Positions 22,382 through 31,916 of a DNA stretch of 64,000 nucleotides are shown in pieces; position 1 is the stretch's first letter; every line of letters begins with the position of its first letter. The notes below the pieces were generated by a model. The model had not been told where the DNA came from. It did no database searches and saw only the letters and a list, made by a program, of their open reading frames with translations. Both the position numbers and the translations under genes were made by a program. Source of the stretch: Plasmodium brasilianum (taxonomy: Eukaryota > Apicomplexa > Aconoidasida > Haemosporida > Plasmodiidae); NCBI RefSeq assembly GCF_023973825.1, contig NC_090120.1:1079001-1143000 (forward strand). Direction: 5' to 3'.

Positions 22382-24704
22382 TCATTCAAACAAGTAACTA
22401 AATTTCTTCAATTCAGATGCGAAAAGAATTGTTTGTGCCCACCCGCAGTTTGGACCAAATAGATTTTTTAGCTTCGTATATAATTTTATGTATAAGGATG
22501 TTGTCAAAGCTTTTTTCTGAAGTTTTTGAGTATGTATAACAGTTGTCTGCCTTTTCATTTTTGAATTATCACAAAATTGGGAATTCTTTTTTTGGTTATT
22601 ATTATTTGAGTGTTTTCCATTTTTTGCGTTATTTTTTTCCAGGATAATATTTTCTATTTTTCCAATTTGGTCAGTTTCGTTGTTTTTACCAATTTGGTCA
22701 ATTTTGTCATTTTTGCCATTTTTGCCATTTTTTCCATTTTTGCCATTTTTTCCATTTTTGCCATTTTTTCCATTTTTGCCATTTTTGTCAGTGTTACTCA
22801 AAGAATGCGCGATTTTATCATCACCTATGATGTTTTTATAATATTTATAAATAATATCATATATATGTGTATCTATAGGTATACAATCAAATTTGTTCAA
22901 ACCGAATAGACAAATGCAGTTGGCTACTTTTAAGCCTATACCTGGAAATTGTATTAATTTATTTATGCAATTTTTTGTTTTGTCTTCCTTTTTTAAATCT
23001 TCTATCCATTTTTCGCTGCCCATTTTTGTTAATATTTTTGCACTCTCTATAACATAATTACTTCTGTAACCAAAACCTAAATTTCTTAAATCCTCTTCTT
23101 TTAATTTAGCTAATATTTGTATGCTTGGGAATTCATAAAAAGTAAACATTTTCATTCCTCTCTCTTCTTTTATCATTGTTTTTAAATTTTCATAAAATAT
23201 TTTGTTATCATTATTTATAGAATTATTACCTCTACTTTGTCCCTTGTTTGATAGGGGTTTTTCCGCTTTAGTTTCTTCATCAGTATGATTGTTTCTCTGG
23301 AATTCTTTCTTCACCTTTAATTTTTGTTCTCTCAGTTTTTCATCTTTCAGCCTTTGCAAGTTTTCCTTCTGAATGCTTATACTTTGGTAGGCACGCTCTT
23401 CCGTGTTCATACTTTGGCAAGTGCGCTCTTCCACGTTTCCATTTTGACAATCCTTTTTTGTACCATAACGCTGCTCGGAATTTTCCCTCATGTCATACTT
23501 GTAATCCTGTGCACACTTCTCCTTATTTATCATTTTTATAATTATATCTTCGTTTTGAAATATAACAGTGGCAAGAAATTTTCCATAGCGTCTTTTCAAA
23601 CAGTCAATCATCAAAGTTATCCTCGGAATGTTATTGTTTGTTGAGCACAAAAAGGAGAAAAAAGATTCAGTAGAATCCGTTTTTAATATCCTTAATCCTT
23701 TAATTTTATTAGTAATTTCGTTCATTCTTTTATCTTTTTTTCTCCAAATATCAACATGTTTGTTTAAAGGAAAATGCAAATTAAAGAAGTCATGTACATC
23801 CTGATAATAATTGCTTGAATAATCTTCTTTATATGTATTGCGTGTACTGTTCATATTCCCTTTTTCATTTTCTAACGGTAATATTTTATATCTATCATAA
23901 ACACACTGATAAAATATATTGCTGTCTGTTTCTTTAAATAGATATATTTTTTTATTTATTGTTCCTATATATGTGTTATATTCCACTTCACTAAAACAAA
24001 ATTCTTGACCTATTAATAAGCAGTATCTTAACTGTAAATCATCTGCTTTAACATTTAGTAATTTCCAATTGTTCTCATAATTTTTTATAACATGGATGGA
24101 CTCATCCACATGAATTAAATTTTTTCTTTCCCAATAATTCTTTGTGATACTTGAATGGGGATTACATATTTTGTTCTTCTCTTCTTTAATTCTTCTTTTG
24201 ATATGTTTGTTATCCTTTTTTTTACCCACCTCTTTTTCAACATTTTTAGTACTTCCAATATTATTAGTACTGCCAATATTATTAGTACTGCCAATATTAT
24301 TAGTACCGCCAATATTATTAGTACTGCCAATATTATTAGTACTGCCAATATTATTAGTACTGCCAATATTATTAGTACCGCCAATATTATTAGTACTGCC
24401 AATATTATTAGTACTGCCAATATTATTAGTACTGCCAATATTATTAGTACTGCCAATATTATTAGTACTGCCAATATTATTAGTACTGCCAATATTATTA
24501 GTACTGCCAATATTATTAGTACTGCCAATATTATTAGTACTGCCAATATTATTAGTACTGCCAATATTATTAGTACTGCCAATATTATTAATACTGCCAA
24601 TATTATTAGTACTGCCAATATTATTAGTACTGCCAATATTATTAGTACTGCCAATTATTAATACTGCCAATATTATTAGTACTGCTAATGTATGAACAGT
24701 TCAT
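22382..24704 (-). CDS. OGG1: 8-oxoguanine DNA glycosylase OGG1, start disrupted
   Basis: Base-excision repair glycosylase/AP lyase that removes 8-oxoguanine paired with C. In order: an N-terminal domain (LRYCLLIGQEFCFSEVE, then YIGTINKKIYLF); the KGLRILKTDSTESFFSFLCS and NNNIPRITLMID segments that match OGG1's SSNNNIARIT signature; FPSIQILA; LGFGYRSNYV; and the helix-hairpin-helix PGIGLKVANC with the catalytic Lys at 22928-22930. PIDTHIYD carries the essential Asp (22871-22873), and GPNCGWAQTILF ends the fold. Two Plasmodium insertions enlarge it: a Lys/Glu/Gln-rich one before FPSIQ and an NGK repeat one after the Asp. The N terminus is an (NNIGST)n array of about 24 units. No ATG exists between the array and the core in this frame. 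The upstream ATG (24702-24704) reads in phase with the repeat, but a 16-base unit at 24653-24668 breaks the frame. The open core frame runs only to the stop at 24701. Confidence 0.88.
22690..22795 (-). repeat. Coding NGK repeat in OGG1
   Basis: Tandem 9-base units (GGCAAAAAT-type, with variants) encode Asn-Gly-Lys about eight times. They lie between the catalytic Asp and the last helices of OGG1, and probably form a surface loop. Confidence 0.85.
24243..24686 (-). repeat. 18-bp coding minisatellite at the OGG1 N terminus
   Basis: About 24 near-identical copies of an 18-base unit (plus strand AATATTATTAGTACTGCC) encode Asn-Asn-Ile-Gly-Ser-Thr. Variants give Gly for Ser (ACCGCC) and Ile for Thr. 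All units are 18 bases except 24653-24668, which is 16. Confidence 0.95.
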
Positions 24705-25661
24705 AATTTTTCCATTTGAACTTTTTTTTTTTTTTTTTTTTCGTTATTTTATTTTCCACTTTTAAATTGTATTTCCTCTTTGTAATGGTACCCATTTTAT
24801 TTATTCCTATATGCTCAACTTTGTTGTTATGTTTACAAATATAAATATGCTTCATTAACAAAATCAAAAAAACATGACAAATTTTCATTATCCTTTTGAA
24901 AGGAGCAATACACCTAACTATTATTTATTTTATATGCAATTTCATTTTTACGAAAAATGTTACAGGGGGCTAGAGTAAACCGGTGAGTGGGTACTCGCAT
25001 TTATGGGAAAGAAGTTGCGCAAAGTTAAATTATATGTGTATCTCTAAAATGGATATATATATATATATAATATATATATATATATATAAATATATGTATG
25101 CGAAAGGAAATATATATATTCATTTATATGCAGTATACATGAGCACATGTACACATTCGTTTGTGCGTACTCCCCTGTTCATTGACTTCGAGCTGTTTTA
25201 CAAAATAGCAGCGTTATCTCTAAGTAAGGTCGAAAATATTTCTACTCATTAACTCCATTAGCTTTCTGAATAAATATTTTTTACCGCTTAAAAGATATCT
25301 GTAACCTCTTGAAAAAATTATTAACACAATTGTTCTAATATAATGAATAAAATTAAAAAAAAAAAATTTTGCGAACAAACGTGCTTTTCATTAGTAAGGC
25401 ACAAATATGTCTTACCTTTGAGCAAACATTTTTTGGAACCATGTAACATAAATTCAAAGTTGATTTTCGTAAAATGAAAATAGTATAATACGACAAAATA
25501 AGCAAAACTATTATCGAAATATGGAAAAATTAAAACGTTCCTGCGTTTTTTGACAAATTATTTTTGGGCGTCCCCCTTATGATGATATCATTCCGAAAAT
25601 TTCACTTGATGTGCATATTATGTTATGCTTTATATTTTTGTAGGGCTATTTTTTTTCCCGT

Positions 25662-25717
<56 letters not shown>

Positions 25718-25963
25718 CGTTCTTTTTTGTTTTCTTTAGTTTTATACGCAATAGTGTATACTATTTTTAAGTACAATATACACTTGCGCAATTAACAGAA
25801 AATATGTTTAATTTTTTACTATTTTGTGCTATATTTTTTTTTTTCTTTTATTTCTTCTATTTCTTTATTCATTTTCTTCCTCCCCTTTATGCAAAATACT
25901 TAAACTCCTTCAAAGCTAAGATGTAGGTGATAAACTTCCAATACATTTACTTCTTCTAATACA

Positions 25964-26003
<40 letters not shown>

Positions 26004-26025
26004 TTGCCAAACGAAAAAAGAAAAA
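24705..26025. other. Divergent promoter region between OGG1 and the membrane-protein pair
   Basis: Holds a poly-T of 20 at 24722-24741, a GC-richer patch at 24957-25260 with a possible two-exon frame (see findings), a poly-T run of about 54 bases at 25664-25717, and a TA tract just before the start codon at 26026. Confidence 0.5.
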
Positions 26026-27455
26026 ATGTTATATTTGGAAAAGTTAAACTCTTTTATAGAAAATAAGTATGCTTTGTCTAACTGGAAGAAGAAAAAATTT
26101 CTTTGGAGATATAGTTTATATTTTAGTTTTTTTTACATATTACTGTTATGTGGAATGTCCTATACATTAATTGTTAGGCTTTTAATTTCAAGCGAAAGTT
26201 TTAGCAATCATTCATGTTCTATATCTACCATTTTATTAGTGAAAAGAATGTATATGGTACTATTAACATTTATAATTTTAATGGGATTTTTGAATTTCTT
26301 CTTTTCTCGTTTAACATATTTATATTCGAATTTTACAAATAGCGAATTTTTTAATTTAGGAATTTATTATAAAGTTGTGGGATTTTTAATAAAATACATT
26401 TCTTGGATTTTGTCCTTAATATATATCTCTTGGATATCTTTTCTCATAATAAATATTATTACTGTCTTTTTTAACCCACAATTGTGGTGTAGCTTAAAGT
26501 ATAATACTTATGGAATGGACGCAGTGAACAATTGCCTCTTAGCTAAAAATAAGGACACAGGTATACTTTTCCGTTCTTACATAATATGTATTTCCCCACT
26601 TGTGTTAGGAATACAAAGTTCACCTATTGGCTAGGCACTATATATACTTAGCATGTGTTACTGTTATGTTTTGCTGCGTTATACTGTATATTTTACTACG
26701 TATTGCTGTCCTTTATTTTGATTCATTCCATCCCGTATCATTACCTTTCATTATTTTTTCTCTTGTTTTTTTTTTTTTTTTTCATTTTATTTCGTTTTAT
26801 TATTATTTTTTTTTTTCAATTTATTTCATTTTATTTCGTTTTAGTTATATTTTTTTAATATTCGTTTTATTTCATTTTATTATTATTTTTTTTTTTTTTT
26901 TTTTTTTCAGTTTATTACATTTTATTTATATATTTTTTTTCATTTAATTTAATTTTTATTTTTTATTTTTTTTTTTTTTTTCCTGCTTCCCCTCTCCCGC
27001 TGACTTTTTTCTAAGGGTGCGAAATTACAAAAGATGTAATTAATTTGAAGACAAAAGACAGTTGCAACGATTTTATTTTTTTAAAAGCACGAAGCTTTCT
27101 CTTTCTAGTGCGTTCTTCACCCAATGTAGTATGTTCATTAAAAGATAAGAAATTATGTGATTCTTTTGTTGATTTTATAAAAAATAAACAAACTTCTTGG
27201 ACATCCTTTCCAAATTGCGTCGGAAATGTAGATGATTTCACAGAACAACATTTTTTAGATACTTCCGATATGAAAAGTGATGTTTACTTATTTTCAGTGT
27301 CTGTTGTTTTTTTCTGGTTTGTTACTACAGTTATATTATTTACACTATTTGTGGTTATAAAGGTAAACACACCTATAGATTCTTCTTTTATTCTCAATGA
27401 AGAGAGGTTAAATTTTTTTTTTAAATTTACCCGTATTCTGGACGTATGGAGATGA
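26026..27455 (+). CDS. Four-TM cysteine-rich membrane protein, copy 1 (two exons)
   Basis: Exon 1 is 26026-26560 and exon 2 is 27016-27455. The donor is CACAG/GTATAC and the acceptor TTTTCTAAG/GGTGC. Both meet inside one Gly codon (phase 1), giving 324 residues. Hydrophobic segments lie at about 28-52, 70-95 and 117-149, with one more near the C terminus (about 265-290). Between TM3 and TM4 is a loop of about 110 residues with seven cysteines, and one further Cys is in the first loop. It is a paralogue of the gene at 29055. Shared features are SNFTN-x2-F-x2-LG after TM2, W at 127, P-x2-WC after TM3, VNNC, and identical spacing of eight residues between Cys 217 and 225. No function is known to me; the topology recalls tetraspanins but there is no CCG motif. 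The frame cannot continue from exon 1 without the splice, because a stop follows at 26632. Confidence 0.78.
26561..27015 (+). other. Intron of membrane protein copy 1
   Basis: 455 bases, starting GTATAC and ending CTAAG. It is dominated by [21 protein letters not shown] tandem T-rich repeats (26750-26945), a long pyrimidine tract before the acceptor. Phase and paralogue alignment both support it. Confidence 0.8.
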
Positions 27456-28573
27456 TGCTGTATTTCCATGAACTCTTACCTGTGTAATTTTTTTTTCTTC
27501 ATTTTCATTAGAGAGGTGTAAGTATTTGTAATGTGCATAAATACATGCGTGACTACATGCATAAGGATATACATATGTTCATACATGTGTGCATAAGTAT
27601 AAGCCCATACCTACCACCTTTAAGCAAAATAAAAAAGTTTAATTTTTTCTTTTTCCTTTTTTCTTTATGTGACAGTAAAGTGTTACAAAAAAAAAATTTC
27701 TCATAAAGTCAAAATGTTACATATACCCTTTATTACAATTTTTCTCTCTTTTATTTTATTTTTTTTTTTTTGTAATTTGTTTTATACCACTTTTCATTGT
27801 TACAAATATTCACTTTAAGAGAAATTTATAAAATGTTCATTAACAATGTTTTTTCATATGATATACTGTTTTACCCAAATTGTAACTCGTTAAAATATGT
27901 TGTAAAATAGTTAAATCGTCTGTATATTTATTTAATTTTGGCATATACACCTTTTTTTTTTTTTTTTTCCTTCTGCTAATGTACGTATTTTTTTCCCAAT
28001 AAATACATTGTTTCTCCAAGAAAAAGAAAAAGAAAAAAAAAAAAAAAAAATTTTATATAGTAAATATTTATTAACCTCATAAAACCCCCTTCGTTCAAAC
28101 AATATTTGATTTAAAAAGTTTTACATTCGTGCAATCACTTATTTTATATAAAAAAATATACATATAATACTTGCTTACATGAACACTTTAAATGGGTTTA
28201 AAATAAAATAATTAAAATATTCACAAATAATATTATGATAAAGCAAATTATACTATCCGTTTAATTATGCACAAATATGCACTAATCTGTTGCATTAAAA
28301 AAAACAGGGATTTTAGGTGCTTGTTGTACACGTGATTTTTATTTGTTACTTATTTTGGTGCGTGGATATGTGAAATTAATTTTTTACGCATATATTTTAT
28401 GTAGAATTATTCTATTCTAAGCATGCAAATTGTATCGATCTGTTTATTAAGTATACATGTTCATACGTTCCTTCTGATACGTCCTACTTATCTATTATTC
28501 CTCCATGTATCAGGATATTTTCTAGTTTTATTGCTTAAATGGTAAAAAATATACATACATGCATACATACGTG

Positions 28574-28605
<32 letters not shown>

Positions 28606-29054
28606 AATACGTACCCATTCAACATTTTATGCACCGTTGTAAAATAGGACTCATTACGTAAACGAAACATTTACATTGAAAGTTTGCTCTTTTTTTGAGA
28701 CGCCAATTTTTGAGAATACCTAAATAGATACTCGTGGAAATACTGATAATATGGCAAATTATTATTTAGTACAAATATATCACAAAAAAAGCTTCGGAAC
28801 TTACAGAGACTAAATTACGCGAAAAAAAAATAAAAGACATTTACACATTAATAACAAGTCATTGAATAATTCCTCCTTATATCTTGGAGTTGTCTTGCGT
28901 GAAAACTCGAACTATAAAAAAAAAATTATAAAATAAAAAAAAAATTAAAAATTAATAACGATAACTTTTAAGAGATAAGAAAAGATAGCTATTTATATAT
29001 ATATGTGTACATATATGTATATACACACATACATACATATATATAATTTCCAAA
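27456..29054. other. Spacer between the two membrane-protein paralogues
   Basis: About 1.6 kb of 3' flank plus the upstream region of copy 2. Poly-T and poly-A tracts lie around 27760, 27955-27970 and 28030-28050, with TA repeats at 28580 and 29000-29045. No third copy or fragment was recognised. Confidence 0.65.
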
Positions 29055-30071
29055 ATGGATAAAACGAAAGGCAAAAAAACCAGAACAGCTCGAATAATTA
29101 AAAAATTTTATATAAACTGGAATCACAGAAGGCAGAGCTGGAGAATCAGTTTTTACTACAACTGTTTAGCAATTGTAACTGCAATTAATATCGTACTTAA
29201 TTTGATATTTCAACAACTTATCAAGTCTTTCAATTTCTTTATAAATTACTCATGTGAATATGAACATATTAATTTTATATTAACAGATTTATTAATTTTT
29301 CTTATTTTGACTAGCTTTATTACCATTTTCGCCTTTTTTTTATCAAGAATATGTTCACTGCTTTCAAATTTTACAATCAATGATTTTATGTCCCTAGGAA
29401 AATGGACTGAAAGAATAGGATGCACTGTTAAATGGTTTCCTTGGTTATTAGCAATCCTACTTATATTATGGTTTATTTTAAATGTATTTAATTTAATTAC
29501 TATATATGTTACCCCAAATTGGTGGTGCAAAAGACGTTTAAACGACTTAGCGACACATGTGGTTAACAACTGCCGAATGTTTGAAGGTAGAACTGCAGCA
29601 TGTACAAATGATATGCAAGAACTTAGTGGTAGTACTAATATAAGCAATATTCGAAAATGCAATGATCTAGATTATCTAAAAAACCATAATTATTTTACGT
29701 TCATCCCTGATTTGGATAATAAAAATTATATGCAATGCACTTTCAATAATATTAATATTTGTACATTATACAGAAATTTAAGGAACAACAAACAAATAAT
29801 GGAAAAAGCTGAAAGTTTTAAAATAGAAGGATGTTTACAAAATCCTCCATCAGAAATTCAAGAATTTTATGTTAATAATATCGAAATTAGTGATTTATAT
29901 AAATATTCTCAAATATTTACTGTTGGAAGTAATGTTACTTTTTTTCTTCTTATATTCTTTTTCTATTTTGTAAAACGTACAACACAATTTGATGGATTGT
30001 TTTATCAATCTATAGATAGTTCCGATATATATATATTACGCATTCTACGACCTTTAACCCCATGGACCTGA
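29055..30071 (+). CDS. Four-TM cysteine-rich membrane protein, copy 2 (intronless)
   Basis: A 338-residue single-exon protein starting at ATG 29055. It has a basic N terminus, predicted TM segments at about 31-56, 73-98, 126-151 and 284-306, and a TM3-TM4 loop of about 130 residues. Cysteines are at 67 (first loop) and 158, 173, 183, 202, 228, 236 and 260 (large loop), an even total of eight that copy 1 also has in the same order. Conserved motifs shared with copy 1 are SNFTINDFMSLG, P-x2-WWC and VVNNC. N-glycosylation-like NFT and NIS sites are present. Basic ends and four helices suggest both termini are cytosolic and the Cys-rich loop lies outside or in the lumen. The C terminus (RILRPLTPWT) parallels copy 1's FTRILDVWR, so the stop is probably right. 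No function recognised; surface or organelle membrane location is inference. Confidence 0.82.
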   Translation: MDKTKGKKTRTARIIKKFYINWNHRRQSWRISFYYNCLAIVTAINIVLNLIFQQLIKSFNFFINYSCEYEHINFILTDLLIFLILTSFITIFAFFLSRICSLLSNFTINDFMSLGKWTERIGCTVKWFPWLLAILLILWFILNVFNLITIYVTPNWWCKRRLNDLATHVVNNCRMFEGRTAACTNDMQELSGSTNISNIRKCNDLDYLKNHNYFTFIPDLDNKNYMQCTFNNINICTLYRNLRNNKQIMEKAESFKIEGCLQNPPSEIQEFYVNNIEISDLYKYSQIFTVGSNVTFFLLIFFFYFVKRTTQFDGLFYQSIDSSDIYILRILRPLTPWT

Positions 30072-30495
30072 AGACTGATTTTTATTATTTCCATTTTTAG
30101 ATCTAATTATATAATGAGAATATCCCCAATTGTTGTGTATACATGGGAATATATTTTTATAAAGATAGGAACATACACAAAGGAATAAGTATATTAAAGT
30201 AATTAATGTGTCCCATCTTTTTTCTTTATGAAGACAACGATTGTTATTAAACTTTTGTGCATGTGTAAAGATATTTCCTATATGTTTTATTTTGTGAAAG
30301 TATAATACATTTTTGCGGTTTTTTGATAATAATTTGGATTAAAATTTTATTAATCCTTTTAAGTGAAAGAGGTAAGAAAAACAAAAATGTATACCCAATT
30401 AGTCCTAGAAATATTTTATGCAAAAGTAGGTACACTATGAAATAATTAAATTTTTGATAAAGGTGAAGAGATAGCGATATTTTTCTTCCATTCAT
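30054..30495 (-). CDS. Possible small membrane protein gene, frame-broken; low confidence
   Basis: Two overlapping minus-strand frames cover this stretch. The first begins at a real ATG (30495) and has a hydrophobic core (YFIVYLLLHKIFLGLIGYTF) before basic residues. The second is open for roughly 95 codons from about 30345 to a TAA at 30054-30056, with a hydrophobic segment (LITLIYLFLCVCSYLY) and a polar tail ending SSGPWG. A one-base shift near an A6 run at about 30322-30327 would join them. The end overlaps the stop of the plus-strand gene by 18 bases, which is unusual here. It may be a missed gene with an indel, a pseudogene, or chance open frames. Confidence 0.25.
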
Positions 30496-31916
30496 TTAAT
30501 TTTTCATGATACGTATGGCGCAACCATGTTGTGAGATTTTTATGTCAACAAAAAATTCTTTAAAAAAAAAAAAAAATCCTATGTAAAATTTAATTTTTTA
30601 AATAGACACAATAGTGTATTGGATGAATAAATCTTACTAATGGAGAGCTTTATGTTTTAGAGCTTTATCATATTTACACATATACTTTATTTTTCCATTT
30701 TATTTTATAATATTATTATTTTTTTTTATTAATTTTCTTTTTTATTTTCTTTTATTATTTTTATTTATTATTATTTTTTTTTTTTTTCCATTTATATGTA
30801 TATTTTGGCTATTTTCTATATTTTAGCTTCTTTTTAATTAATTTATGAATAATTCATATTTTATAATTACATAAAAAAATAAGAACAATTTCATATAATA
30901 TTTGTGAAGAATATAATGCATTAAAATTTCTGCATAGTTTTTTTTTTTTTAATTTTCTTAAGGTTGTTATTAGCAGTTATAGAGTAAAATACACAGCTTA
31001 GTGTTAACCTGCTAGCGACAGCTGTATTTATTAAATAATAAGAATAATAACAACGCTTATCATTTTATATATGTTACAACTTTTTAGTGTTATTGATATT
31101 ATTGCTTTTTTAAAAAAAAAAAAAAAAAAAAAATAGCTATTTATGCTGAATTGATAATAAAAAACTGAATTAATTTAAAAATTATATGAGCAGTAATATA
31201 TTTTTTGCTTGTCTCTTTTAACTTTTTATTGCCTGTTCATATAAACATATATACAAATATGTGTGTGGGTGTATGTATGAATGTATTTATGTGCTTGAAA
31301 TAAATTTTTTTTGAACGTAAGTTTATTTAAAGAATTTTTTCTCCATATTCGTTTTATTTAATTCTTTTAAAAGGATAGATTACGAAAGAGTCTTTAAAAA
31401 TTTCGGAAAGTTTTACAACACACTTTTAATCGAAATTCCAAATAAAAAAAAAAAAAATAAAAAGATGACAAATTATTACAAAATATAAGTGCATGAAACG
31501 GTAAGAAGTTGTTTTGCTCTTTTTTTTTTTTTTTTTTTTTTTTGTTAATACCCTTTAAATCTCATTAGGACATCTGAGTATTTGAGTAGCTCCACTTAGA
31601 TATTGTCCATTAAATAAACTTGTTATATGACGTTTATTCAGATAGCCATTTTGTTTTCTCAACAATAGTTAGTAGTTATTAAAAATATACCAATTATTCC
31701 TATTAATAAAAAAAAAAAAAAATTCAGGACTGATATAGGCATACTTTACAAAACATTTTTAGATATGAATTGCAACTAAGGAAAAGAATTCATATGATTA
31801 CCTATAACACTAAACACACAGAAAAAACTACACATCAGAACTGCAACATAGAAATTTGTAAGATTATACACATAAATAACTAAACGGATAATAGTGTAAG
31901 CTTCGTACAAAAGAAT
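30496..31916. other. Upstream region of the 1636-residue protein gene
   Basis: AT-rich DNA with poly-T/poly-A tracts (about 30560, 31110-31132, 31520-31543, 31715) and [13 protein letters not shown] repeats at 30710-30790. No gene seen. Confidence 0.65.

Noticed and set aside
24115..24695. Frames of 168-183 codons on both strands through the OGG1 repeat
   Set aside because: The 18-base unit keeps every frame open; only the frame that continues into the OGG1 core is supported.
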